Shown: positions 30,240-42,049 of the stretch, in pieces | How the letters are laid out: each line of letters starts with the position of its first letter | How positions within the stretch are numbered: position 1 is the stretch's first letter | NCBI GenBank assembly: GCA_010093605.1 | Contig: MU004198.1 | Location: 1,060,456-1,124,455 of the forward strand | Direction: 5' to 3' | Source: Lophium mytilinum | Lineage: Eukaryota > Ascomycota > Dothideomycetes > Mytilinidiales > Mytilinidiaceae | DNA length: 64,000 nt | Translations under genes and position numbers: made by a program | The notes under the pieces: model-generated | Told to the model about the DNA's origin: nothing | The model's input: the letters and a program-made list of their open reading frames with translations, nothing else | Database searches by the model: none

Positions 30240-30560
30240 CCTTGGATTGATCTCTTTGTGTGATGGAGGCCGGCGTCAGGGGCGCTCTGTCGAGAATTTT
30301 GAGGTATGGAGTAGCTGCTCACTCCGAGAGGCTATAGATCAGGTATGCATCGAATAATGTAAGGATGGCAGGCGCCGCCGTGAGGGGCGCCCTGGGTATT
30401 GTTTATAAAGACGGAGCAGACGTGAAGGTTGCTGGATTTCAGAGTGAAGAGGCGCCGAGTCCGTAGAGCTATATAGCAGCTACCGCCGTCAGGGGTTCCC
30501 CCTGACCAGCTTCCCAGATTAGAGTAGTCCCAAAACTGCACGGCCGTAGATCACCTTGGC
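30240..30560. repeat. Degenerate repeat units beside an APHLH-family gene
   Basis: Three related anchors recur about 105-110 bases apart: GGCCGGCGTCAGGGGCGC near 30268, GGCGCCGCCGTGAGGGGCGC near 30371 and TACCGCCGTCAGGGG near 30481. They match the reverse complement of units in the 17.5-20.4 kb array (for example GGGCGCCCCTGACGATGC near 19979). Confidence 0.5.
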
Positions 30561-30886
30561 GTTAACTCTTCAGATACTACCGGGACGCGAGAGGGTGACT
30601 TCAAACCGCAAAAGCTTAAACATCCGACAATACTCGACGAGCTTCACGGCTTTCTGATTACAGTTGGGGGGGGGAAGCTTAGAGCTGAGAATCTTGACCT
30701 CGCAAGATATGCATACCGAGAACCTTTCGCCAAATCCTTCGAAACTCACACCCGCAACCATTGTCTCTGCAAGCCCCTTTCTTCTTGATTATCTTTTGAC
30801 TCTTCTCCACGGCATACCCTGACTCCCAAAGACTGACTCACCATTCCACCACGGTCCCGAGTGTTGGCCTACCGGATTGCTTATGT

Positions 30887-31648
30887 TCAGCGGGGGATGT
30901 TGTAGGCTTGCATAGCAATTTGCAGAGATGCTAGTTCCAACGGCGCACGGATCGTATCATCATATAGTCGCTTCTCGAGAAACAGAGCCCCCTTGGACAG
31001 AATCTTCTGTTCAAGACTGACATCTGTTTCATCATAGATAGACCTTAGTGACATTCTGATTCGGTTACTGATGGCACCAGCGCCTATTGAATTGCCTTGC
31101 TGCGTGACGGCGGTCGCAATTTCTTGCGTAGTATACAGCATCCGAAGAAGACAAAGGGTGCCGCTCTTGGCTTGAAGATGGGGCGCGTACTCGAGTATGG
31201 CCTTGAGGCGATATCTATATTCGTTGACGACCACGGTGTCCCCGCACAAGATGTCTTCGACAATCTTCTCGGCACTGTAGGTATTCAGAGGGTGGCGAGC
31301 TACGGCTTTGGCAATGTAGGCCACTGGGATCGCTCGTAGTGGAGGGTCGATGCCGTCCAACACGTCCGAGGGTGAGTATTCCACAAATACCGTGGGGTGG
31401 TTGCGATAGTCATGCACAACGTCGACCGGATCCCGCCCATTGTTGCCCCCAACAATCTTGTAGTACCCGGTATCCGCGCTCGCGTGCTGCATTATACTGA
31501 CATCGTGCTCCCGGTTGTGTTTTGCGAACCGAAGTATTTTGTACAGCAAGTCAACTAGCTCCCCGGGGTTCTTCAATCTCCATTTTTGGGCAGCTGACAA
31601 TCTGGCCTTGCGGCTCGTCTCGCCAGTCTGCTGTGTATTTGCTGACAT
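30887..31648 (-). CDS. APHLH-family protein 5 (minimal form)
   Basis: Single exon, ATG at 31648, 253 residues: the shortest member, and so the best guide to the domain limits. A basic N-terminus (TSRKARLSAAQKWRLK) is followed by KILRFAKHNREH (37-48), TGYY (60-63), VFVEYSP (87-93), ARHPLNT (117-123), EDILCGD, EYAPHLQ (153-159) with CLLRMLYTTQEI, then QGNSIG, RIRMSLRSIY and the C-terminal KRLYDDTIRAPL. There are no disordered tails, signal peptide or membrane segment. It shares LCGD and the KRL-DDTI end with protein 4. Satellite-like repeats lie directly downstream. Function unknown. Confidence 0.7.
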   Translation of the reverse strand: MSANTQQTGETSRKARLSAAQKWRLKNPGELVDLLYKILRFAKHNREHDVSIMQHASADTGYYKIVGGNNGRDPVDVVHDYRNHPTVFVEYSPSDVLDGIDPPLRAIPVAYIAKAVARHPLNTYSAEKIVEDILCGDTVVVNEYRYRLKAILEYAPHLQAKSGTLCLLRMLYTTQEIATAVTQQGNSIGAGAISNRIRMSLRSIYDETDVSLEQKILSKGALFLEKRLYDDTIRAPLELASLQIAMQAYNIPR

Positions 31649-34400
31649 GGTCTTTGTAGTGTGTAGAGTTGGTTATTGGTCGTTCCCTTCTTAACACAGT
31701 GTAGACGGCTGAAGAATAACGGGGATGATGCCTGCTTTAGGCGCTGATTGGCAGGAGATCTCTATTTTTAATACGTTAGCAATGCCTTCTAAGTCGTGAA
31801 GCTGGGACGCAGAGATTTAAGGGGCAGTGTTTAAAAAATAATCGTCAAGCAGATATCACTAACCTTGGGCTGGCGCAAAGAGTAGGAAGCGCGGATCTGG
31901 GGGCTCGAGGATGCGGTCGAGGATGTAGCTACTTTTCTCAAGGGCGAGTTAGAACGGGCCGAAGTTAAAACGCTACCTAGTCACTGCAGAAGTCGCAGTA
32001 CAAACGGGGCAGTCCACCACCGCCACATCACGAGACGAATGTGTCTTCCTCTCGTCAAAGCCACAATACGACCCCGTGTTCGGTCTCAATATCAAGCTAG
32101 AAAGCGCCCCTCATTGCGGTAAAACTGTGCTTTCTAATCCATCAGATCCACGGCTTCGGATTTTAGTACTGAGGTGATTGTGTTTGGGTGTACCTTGATC
32201 ACGCTTCCAAGGCACCCTAGTCATTTCGGATACCGCAAGAGGGGATATAAGCACCTTCAATTCGAGGAGTCCAAGTTTACGGCGTCCCTAGAGCATTGAT
32301 ATCTCTTGGGTCGTCTCTGACAGTCCATAGCTGCAGCGTGTCCTGAAGCTTTTGATAATGCAACAGTGATGTCTGGAGGGCATGGCACGAATCATCAGTG
32401 GCCCGCCCAGTACAGCTGTACTTTAAGGCTAATTCATGCTCTAGTGGCGATGGCAGACGAGATAAGCCATCCGTTCTGCCTCTGTTCCTCGCGCAGCTCC
32501 GCCATTATGGAGTTTGCAGGCGTGAGCCACGATTATTACACACCCCGACAAGATGCCAAAGGCCTTCGCACAGTGGCAGGTGAAAAGGTGCAGGCATACT
32601 ATAGCGATTGGGGTCGAAGAAGGAGAAGCTCCGCCTCAAGGGGCTCTTTGAGGTTCTTGCGTCGCCCGCTCTACCGTCACCACTCTCCCACAACACCAAC
32701 CGCAGTCTCAGTATAATCGACCCGCTCCGAAGCGATGCCTATAGCGTGAGTATCGTTGAACTCTTGCAGCGCTCCATACAGTCCTCTGCCACTGCCTGGG
32801 TCCCTCCGGCAACCAGGAGGTGATGCCAGCGCCGCGAGACCGGAAAGGAAAGCCACGAGTCTACTCTCAAGACGAACTGTCCATGACCTCTACGCTGGCG
32901 ATCTTCATGCTAGAGCGCGCGCGCTGCATAGTCGTCGCCGCCTTTTGAGCTCCTCCGGCAATAATCGACAATCTGCAGATCATGTCAAAGCCGCCACTCT
33001 ACAATTCGAGGCCCAGCGGACTTAGCTCAGATTCGGAGAGCTGCGGGGCTCGTAGCATGGCCAACAGTGGCATTGACGACTATTTGAGTCCTCGTTGCGG
33101 ACATGCTAGGACGCTTACGACACCGCGACATCGTTTTCCCCAAGGCCTGACGGAGGGGGCCCAAAGCAAAACACCGACGCCCTTCCGACTGCGACAAACC
33201 TCAACAACACACCATGTTTGCTCAAATACAATCAGCGGGCAATGCAAATTTTTCATCTTTGCTGGGACATCGCCATTATCAGATCTGATACAAGGCAACA
33301 TTAAGCTCTCTCCGCCGCATTTCGATAGCGGGGCGTCTTTGCGGACCAGCATCACCTCGCCAACACCTCAGCATCAGCCACTACCATAAAGTTGTATGCG
33401 CGAACGGCTTCGAAGAGCAAGATCGGACGCGTTTCCTCCCTAATGGCCACACATACTGGCGACGATCTCCCCGCGCGAAGGACCGCGAAGTTGCAAGAGC
33501 CACAAGAGAGGAAGCGCTGGATGCTTAGACTCCTCGCAAGCAAGACGACGACCACCTCTCGTCTGCGCGAGCGCAACACAATCGACAATCAACGCCATGG
33601 CGATAGGCCTCCCCGTTAGCTATCGGAAGTGGGCAACTCCTGCGTGGATGCGGCCCCGCGCATCACCTCACCACCGCCGGGCAGCACTGGGGTCTCTCAA
33701 ACAGCCACCCCAAAAGCGGACCTGTACGCGGCATCGAAGATAATTCGTCTGGCACGGCGCCGATGGGATGTCCAACTGAATCACTCGAAAATGAAAACGC
33801 CAGTGAGAACGCCAGCCGTCACAACGAGCCACGCACCAGGAGCTCTGAAGCGGCGCAGCGCCGTGACAAGCTCGCCACCTAGGCACGATCATGAGAAGTT
33901 CGGGACGAAGAGAAGATACCGGGCTTTGATCGCAAATATCGAGCAGTTTCTGTGAAGCGGCCGATATCGAGGGGGGCGTGGCTCCCACGCATTGGATTGA
34001 ACATGGATGCAGCATTGTCCATACCAGTCGTTCGCGGGGCGGCGTTCCAGAGCCCATTCGGGTCCTGCACGAAGGGAAGTTACCCGCCGTCTACGATATG
34101 CAGCTCTGGAGAGTCTGATCAGACAGGCATACCAGTTCGAGCGCCGACTTCAAGTTGGCAATATTGAAAACGGAAACAACAATGGCGCACTCCGAGGCGA
34201 CAACTGGGCCAGGCAATCCGGCGACAAAGTGGAAGACTCGCTGGCTTCAGTTGGCATGCCCGCCAACGACAATGGCCCCAACCGACCTCGTCGTTCCAGA
34301 GCGACGCCGAAATCTTCTCGCAAGCGTAATCGAACCCGTAGCCCGCTTGATGGCGACGGCACCAACGCGTAAGTCCTTCCCCTGCTATTCCAAGCCAGCT
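31649..34400. other. Accessory DNA without a supportable gene
   Basis: Overlapping open frames on the plus strand (for example 32982-33389, 33629-33955 and 34007-34372) are Ser/Pro/Arg-rich and show no motif. They may be eroded exons of the decayed plus-strand gene that follows. Single satellite-like anchors (GCGCCCCTCATTGCGGTAAA near 32103 and GGGTCGTCTCTGACAGTCC near 32308) occur in the left part. Confidence 0.3.
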
Positions 34401-36780
34401 CCCACTCTTATATGATGAAAAAATTGGTAAAACCGAGATGTTGCGCTGGTTTCAGAGTGAACCTCCTGCGAACCGCCAACTGTCGCTGATGATACCTGCA
34501 AGAAACCGTATTCATATGGTTATTTTCTGACCTTTTGGACTCTTCTTTTGGTTGCTCTTTAGCCTTTTGAATGAACAGTGGCTAATACGCGCTTTACTTC
34601 CCAGGTCCCGAAAGCGGATTGCATACTCAACACGTCGTAACTACTCGCTGGCCAGCTCCTGTAACTTCCGAACTGTTCGAGACGATCTCGAAGATCCCCG
34701 GATCGTTGACAACAACAACAAAGTTCCCTCTTTAAACCGGAACCTTTGAGTCTTCCCTCATGGATATACCGCTTGTGCACTCCTGTTGGGAGTCTCCTGG
34801 CAAGTACTCGGATCTACCTCTTAGGCTTCGGAGTTCTGGACATACAAGCGTCGGCGAAAACACGCTTTCGGGATTGTGTTAAGTTTTCCTGCACCACGCA
34901 ATACTCTCCGATCTCGTCTCGGACGGTGCCACCAAAAGTAGTTTAGGTGACACCGAGAACTCTCGCGGTCTCTAGTAGGTGAATGACGACACCACATCAT
35001 CCATATCTGATCCGGACAACATTGGGTTTGAAAACCCTTCAACACTATCGGAGAGACTTTGGTCAATCTTTCCAATAGCTGGCAATAGTATCCTGGGTCT
35101 GGTTGACATAGCGAGAGTGGAACGTGTAACGATGTGAGTACACATTCCCCTTCTCTCCCACGTCCTTACTTTGTCATGATGGCCCCAAACTGCATGAAAT
35201 TACTTAATCCGAGATCCTCAAGATTCGTTCAATCGATGGTGATTAGTGCAGTCTGAGACTTTGTAGTTTGTACCCAACGCGCTTGAATTTTCTTCGTTCA
35301 TTTCGCCTACAACGACGACTGACGTTCATCTCTCAAATATCAGGGCTTCGATGGACCTCTGCGTAATCGGAGCAGGGCTTTGGGCACTCCTTATCGCCGT
35401 ATCGCCGACGCTATCGACTCATACACACGACGATAAGTGCTGACTGTGGCTGCTTCTACCAACAACAACGATAACAGCCGGCATTTGCCTGAGCCAAGTT
35501 CTCTTTCTGGACGAGGAATCTGGAATTTTGTCGGACAGGTGCGGCTGACCAGTATCTATATCTCCAGAGTCATATTGGTCGGGATGGCCCTTACGCAGCT
35601 CCAGTAAGCTTTTCCGGCTCGCAATATATGCGCTCTCTTACGAATGGTAGTCTAGTCGCGGCAACTAAGACCCTTCGTGGGCCCTGACGCACATCCGACG
35701 ACATTTGCCTTCTGGGTCTTCCCGGGTATTTTTCAACATAGTAGCTAAGCACATCAAACAGTGGCAGGCATCCTGCGCGGCTGCGCATGACTCGATTGCC
35801 AGTACCCTGAGGGCTGACACATCTCTAGACGGCTCAACATCATACGACAGTTCGATGCAGCAATAACGATTTAGGAAAGATTTGAGTTTCGAGGAAACAA
35901 TCCTTGAGATGATATATGAGACGCAAGCCGTGCAGGGCGGTACCACTTTTGACAAAATAGGTGCGAATTGAGAAGAGCTGGACGATGAAGTGAATGAGAT
36001 ACAGAGCAAACCAAGAAGGGTTTGGAAGTCCAAGCAGAGATGCCACGAGAACGGATGCCAGCGTTACGTTAATGCAGCATAGGAAGCGAGCCGGCCGAAA
36101 GAAAAGCCAAGACGACAAAGCAAGGCATCTACCATTTGGAAGCAAACGAGATAGAGATCGTGATAAGAAATTCGCATTGACTGATCGGACTCGAAATGAG
36201 ACGAATGCCACATTAGGACACCGCAGCCTGGCCACGAAGGAAGAGCCAGCCGGCAAGACAGAAGACTAAGAACGATGAATGACATTAGCATGGAAGATTC
36301 CTGCCTGGTCTGAGCATAAGGAAGAACTATCATGGCCAAGGAAGATACCAAGCAGCCGAGGAGGAGACAGCGAAACCTAAAGTGGAAAGCGGAGTCTGTA
36401 GGAAGAGGACCGAGACTTGGAGAGACTACGGGGACCTGGAGAAACGACTGAGACTTTGAGAAACGACTCAGACAGAAAGAAAATTGAATCGACAAGCTCG
36501 AGTGAGAGGTCTACAAGCAGAGTATGAGACCACCCACCTACCTGGCGTTGTGCCTACGGATTATTGCGAATTCTACCGAGCGAAGACCTCTCCGAGACCA
36601 GAAAGTGGCGATGATCTACAGTCCCTACATATTGTGATCCCCAATAGGGTCGTTGCTCATCATGCATGGATTGGCATTGACGTATTCGGCATGACCTGCG
36701 ATCGGGAACCACGATATCCGACCTCACCAGTCAGGCATCGCGACATCCAAGCCGGACAACCACCATCATCCTCCTAGCCC
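34400..36780 (+). pseudogene. Decayed plus-strand gene, possibly a membrane protein
   Basis: Plus-strand reading shows blocks with clear coding character. One near 35000-35135 reads LSERLWSIFPIAGNSILGLV and ends at a GTGAGT donor. One near 35352 begins MDLCVIGAGLWALLIAV. One near 35870-36060 contains EETILEMIYETQAVQGG. The frame is broken many times, and the stops seen are of the TAA, TAG and TGA types that C-to-T change of CAA, CAG and CGA would give. I do not recognise the family. The hydrophobic stretches hint at a membrane protein or a membrane-anchored regulator. Confidence 0.4.
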
Positions 36781-38500
36781 TGTCCGATTCGTATGTTCCT
36801 GTGCTCTTCTCTCTTCAGGTTTAGGCTATCTGAGTCGTGGTTTGCTGGTGCGAAGGATCCAGTGGATGCGGGGTTCGGCAAGATCGTGGGCACATACCAC
36901 CACGACGAGAAGATGCTTTCTAAAGTCCGAATCGGCATAGCCGCAACAACGGTATGCGATCTCCTCTCGTAGGAGACTATGTGTTCTACGAGAGCTGTCT
37001 ACTGCTGCTACTGCTTGGCGGCTGCGAATGGCTTGTCGATAGAGTTGACACTGGAGTGCCGACTGCAGCTCCAGCAGCATTCGATCGACCACCCCCAATG
37101 AGGATCTCGAGGCATAGGCCACCGAGGACTTCTCGGAGGTTTATGGGGCTAGGTGGGGGCGGGTGTAGTCGTTGCGTACAGGCACGAACGACGATGGCGA
37201 GTCGTCGTGGCTGTTTGAAGGCGCCGGACGAGTACCGACCCCTCTCGGCCATTGAAGAGCTTCGTCTTTGCCCACTGGCCGTCTAGGGGAGGTTTACGAG
37301 CAGGCTCGAGTATCGTCGAGGCCTAGAGGGAGTCTGATGATGTTGTTGTGGAGTATCGTCGTCCGTGGTAGTTGGAGGGGATCGGCGGCGAGTTTGGACC
37401 GCCCGTCGCCGGCATAGTAGCTGCTAAGCTTCCGAGAACTGGAGATGGGATTGCCCAACATGAGGAGAGGGAGAGGAGACGAGTGTCGAAGTGGATGGGT
37501 TGACCAGGAGGCGGTGGTGATGTCGAAGGAAGGTGTTCGGATGAGGTCGAAAGAAAGTTGTGATCGCCAAGGAGAAGTCGGGGTCGCCCTTCCCCCCTGT
37601 GGCGGCCATGTCAACATCAACACCATGGCCACGAATATGATACGCCGGAGGGCCAGCTACGACGACGAAGCAGTAGTAGAGTGAATATAAAGCTCTATCA
37701 GTCGTCTACTACCCGGTCTGCAGTGTATTCGGGTGCAAAAGGAAGCTCGACCGGCTGTTGTTACCTCCGCCTCACCTCCGCCCTCCGCGTTCAGGTAGGG
37801 ATCCTTACTTGCACCATCAGGCCACGCACGACTATCCGGGCTGAATATCGGTCACTCGGAGCTCTAGAATCAGGAATGTTCTCCCATGATAGTCTTACAA
37901 ATAGGATGAATTAATTAGCTACTACCTCATCCATGTAGACTCCAAAATGGCCGGCCCAGTCACCCCTGCTACACCCTCTGCCCATCAAGCCTCACAGCCC
38001 TACCACGATGCGCCTCTCTGCCGATCTCCCATCTCAGGTATACTCCTCACACTAGATTTAGATAATTAGACACTCAAGCTCGCATTTCAAGGATTGATCC
38101 TATCATGACAATCAGCTGAAAATTAAAGAGCGCCTCAGAGAGACATACTCGAACGGCGGTTTGCACAACCGTTTTGGTGTATGCGAACATTAGCCTCGAT
38201 TAGTAAAAGAACGCATCTCCGGCAGTGGTAAAGTGGTCTGTGGACCTTCTGACACTTATTCTGGCCTTTGGTACATCAGCAGATTGAGATGGTTATTTAT
38301 AATAAAAGATTGACGACATTATGGATCGATAGAGGCCGAGGGGAATATAGTTGCATAATAGCAATTACTAGTTGTAGAACCTTTCCCCTACCGCCGATTT
38401 GTAATAAGATCGAAAGTCAGCAAGTACAGAAAGAGAGAGCTTATAGCCAAAACGGAGGACGGATTACGCAAAGCGATTAATTACCTTCGGGTTAATTTAA
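36781..38500. other. Degraded DNA, nothing recognised
   Basis: Short open frames exist on both strands in 36.8-37.7 kb without motifs. From about 38.05 kb the sequence becomes AT-richer with many stops, consistent with further decay. Confidence 0.35.
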
Positions 38501-40745
38501 ATCCTGCGGAAGATGCCGTTATTAAGGCTATTGCAATACTAACGGGCCGAACAGGGTACAATAAACCGCGGCACCAAACATTCAAGATTCCCAACAAGGA
38601 GAGGGTGAGGCTCCGGGAGAATCTAGTCGCCGATGCCCGCTATAATGTTTACTTGGGTTCACCGTCCCTTTACTATAGATACGAAGAGACCACCAACTGT
38701 TCCCTCTACGCCTGTCTTCCTATGTCGGAGGCCAACATATCTGCTTTTAGTAGTGCATATGTATATATAGTTAGGCAAGACGATTTAGGGTACAACAGTA
38801 CCGCTGAGGCTCGCGCGGTGTTAAGGATACCGGAGAACAACATAAGACCAAAGATTCCGGGGATGCAGAGCGGCATGTATCTGATGGGTCACCAGATAGA
38901 TAGCGTCGCCTAGCTCTTGGAGAGGCTATACCAGCTCGCAGGTTGTATCCTTGCTGATGGAATTGGGGCTAGGGAAGTCCATTCAGCTTCTGGCCATAAT
39001 CGTGGAACCGGTGCTGCGCCGAGATAACCGAACAAAATCTGACAAGCTCGGAAGTCGTGCCGCCGGGGGCGGTAAAGATGTGGGTGGAACAGGCCAGCAA
39101 GATCTTGCCCGCGGATTGTGAGATCAAGGAGTACTCGAATACAGACGCCACTACCTGGACCCCTTCCGATTCAATGTTCGACGGGTCGGAGGAGTCGTGT
39201 AAGATTGTCCTCATTTCTTCCTGGACCGTCCTTCAAACTCGGCATTCCTATATCGCCTGGAAAAACGATATGTGTGGCAAGCTTTGGCCGCAATGGCGAC
39301 ACAATCTCACGGACTGTTACTTTTATATCAAATTCTTTGACGAAGCTCATCGGCTGAAGGACCCGAAAGGAATCACGAATGATGTCGTAGGGTTGGCAAC
39401 CTAGGATCAGGGATTCCAGACAATCCAGGAGGAGTTTAATATACCTCCTCCAGACAAGGACCCCTTCGACTATGCAGACGACGAGCCGGAGCCAGATGCC
39501 ATATGCAATGAATCAGCGATCGTGAACTACCCCAGTGGTGGCAAGAAGGGAGCAGCTGCTGTCCAGGAGAAGTCGGACCGGCTGTTTCGCGTCTTCAAGA
39601 AGATGCTGCTGGCAAGGTCCTTTGCCAGCGTCGTCAATGGGCGGAAAATAGGAATCGGAATACCTGCGCTGTACGGGACAGGTTGTTGTCAAAGCAGAGG
39701 GCAATGCTGAGGCAAAGTTGCACGAATATATGGACCAGCCCAAAGAGGAGCTGTTTTCATTCAAAGTTTACAAGAGACGTGGGCGAAATAGCGACTATGC
39801 TTCAGAGGAGCCCGCGCTGACTTTCTCTCCGCCTTCAATCCGATCCGTCAACCAGGGAAGTTTCTTCTTCCCGTTGTTTCATCTCCCGTCCGTCAATGGC
39901 ACGAAAGCTATCGCTACACTCCGAGCTGAGATGCGGAAGTCCGGGATGCTTGGGACCCGCCGACTTCGACATGTTATGAAGTTCATATTTGACGCAATCA
40001 AAAAAGATGCTCCTCGTGGAAGACCGGCAACAGCCGTTGCACTAACTACTCTAGCCATGGGGTTCAATCCGAGGAATCTTTCCGACGCCGACCTGCTCAA
40101 AGAGGTCGTTGATCAATCACCTAAGCTGAAACAGTTGGCGTTTGAGCTAGGCATCAAGACGGTCGTCGAGAGATGAAATTGTTGTCTGGACTCACTGGTC
40201 TTGGGTCCAGTTGCTGACCGAAGTCTTCCTAAAGCAATCGGGATCATCGTGCTTTCTCTCCACGCAGGGAACAAAGACCAGCAGGCGACCATCGAAGCGC
40301 GATTCACGACTGACAATGAGCACATGGTCCTAACGTCCCACATGGTCGCTGCCGAGGCAGGCAAATACCGTCTCTGTTGTGCTGATGTGATTTGTCTGGA
40401 ATCAGCAGACAGTGATCCCAGGTTCTGGCAGGCCGTCTATCGCGTTCTTGGGATTAGATAAGAGCTCCGTCGGCATCTCAGTATTCACGTGCAGGCCAGC
40501 ACTAACGACACTGCATTCATATCAAATATGCTCGTGAAAGACTTCCCTAGGGCGATCACCATCGTAGCAGACGACGCAGTTGTCAAAGCGATGCTGAGGA
40601 AGCCCTGATGGAGTCACATGAATAGGAAGATTATGAGAACATTGCCGATATCAACGCCACTGTCACTGACGAGCTCAGGGCTAGCATCCTGGCCAAGGTT
40701 CAGACTTACATGAGGCGCATCGTAATACCCAGCGTGGTTAGTAGA
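38500..40745 (+). pseudogene. Relic of a SNF2-type helicase/ATPase gene
   Basis: Three helicase signs appear in order on the plus strand. A degenerate ATP-binding motif I (GCILADGIG, then in another frame GKSIQLLAIIV) lies near 38940-39010. FFDEAHRLKDPKG, a DEAH motif II, lies near 39340-39370. Between them comes VEQASKILP and SCKIVLISSWTVLQ. Downstream blocks (EEFNIPPPDKDPFDYADDE near 39430, then EMRKSGMLGTRRLRHVMKF and KQLAFELGIKTVV) fit the tail of a fungal SNF2-like protein. The reading changes frame several times and contains several stops, so it cannot be functional. It may be a degraded host paralogue; no transposon ends were found around it. Confidence 0.55.
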
Positions 40746-42049
40746 CCGGCCAATCCTCAATCGGATTAATGACCGGTTTGATAATATGACTTTATAGTTA
40801 GTCTAATTAGATTAATGCCAGAACCAAAATAAAAATTTAATTTTACATTATCCAATTAGTCTAATTAGCTATACGAAATAGGAAGGATAACGTTAGGGGG
40901 AGTACTAAGGGGGGCGCATCCTTAAGGCCTAGAAGACTTAGTAGCTCGCCTTATACGCAATTTAACCTGTAGATATAGATTCCTGTTGTCCGTTAAGGCT
41001 CATATTGTCATGGTGTTGTGCTAGAGGGGTGCTGGACCTATGGTAAATGAGGCTGGCGATGTATACAACGCGATTCAAGCTCTTTGACAACCTACCCGTC
41101 CCGACATCCAATATTCGCCAAACAGTTGAAGTGGCTGGCAATCTTTCACGTCCAGAATGCGCAAATCCAGTGCGGGCGACCAGGAGGCTTGCCAATCTCT
41201 ACTAAGACATGCGCGGCATCATATCCGACAATATCGACCGCACTACCCGCGCCGCTTGCGCGTCACTTATCGATATTTGAAACACAAAAGGAGAGCCAGA
41301 GAGGATGAGGTGTGGGGATCCATGGCTTGAAGGTCCACTGTGGCATTCTTCGGTCTCGGTGTAAGCGAGGCTACATTTCCCAAAATCTCAGATTTTGGGA
41401 AATGTAGCCTGGCTTGAACCTTCTCTTCTCCCAGAGACCAACTCAGCCCCTCCATCAAAGCGCGCCAGGTTGCGGACAAGACAAGCAATGCTCACTCTCA
41501 ACGACGATATTCAGTTGCAGCGTTTACAAGTCGCACAGATAAGTCTGCGCACACGGATCTGTTACCGTTCGGCTCTAACCTTGTTCACTTCACACCACTG
41601 AGAGGGGCACCCCAGCCAGTCACTACGCAGTGAGTTAAGTAGATGTCTGATTTCCACTGCCAGGAACTTAACATCGCGCCTAGAGGTCCAGACTTTTATC
41701 GGGGTGCCCCAAGCAGTGCCAAATTGAGCTCATCTAGAGGAATGTACCCAAGTTTGCCAGCGTGAATGCTTGCTATAGTAATGATCATCATGATCCTACT
41801 ACTTCAATATGAGGATGTTTTGTTGGGGAAAAAGTACTTAGATTCGATGATTGAACTCATACTTGAATCTATCTACCGGTCAAGAGAGACCCGGGATATC
41901 CAAAATTTCTCGCCCAATCAGATTGAATAGCCCACGTAGCGCATCGATTCAATTACTAAAGTCACAATATGATCATTAGAAGCCTGCAGTCTCGTAAAAG
42001 AGGTGATGTCGAGGCCATGTTCACGCTCCCCGAGCATGCTTCATACCAT
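40746..42049. other. AT-rich remnant and spacer before the J-domain cluster
   Basis: 40.75-41.0 kb is AT-rich (repeated CTAATTAG-type words), as in strongly RIP-mutated DNA. No gene is supported. A perfect palindrome lies at 41368-41410, and satellite-like pieces GAGGGGCACCCCAGCCAGTC and GGGGTGCCCCAAGCAGTG occur near 41602 and 41702. Confidence 0.4.
41368..41410. repeat. Perfect 43-bp palindrome
   Basis: Twenty-one-base arms (41368-41388 and 41390-41410) are exact reverse complements around a single central C at 41389; the core on one side reads TACATTTCCCAAAATCT. The arms stop matching immediately outside. It would form a very stable hairpin with almost no loop. No coding or terminator context is seen, and no second copy was noticed. 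Confidence 0.9.
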
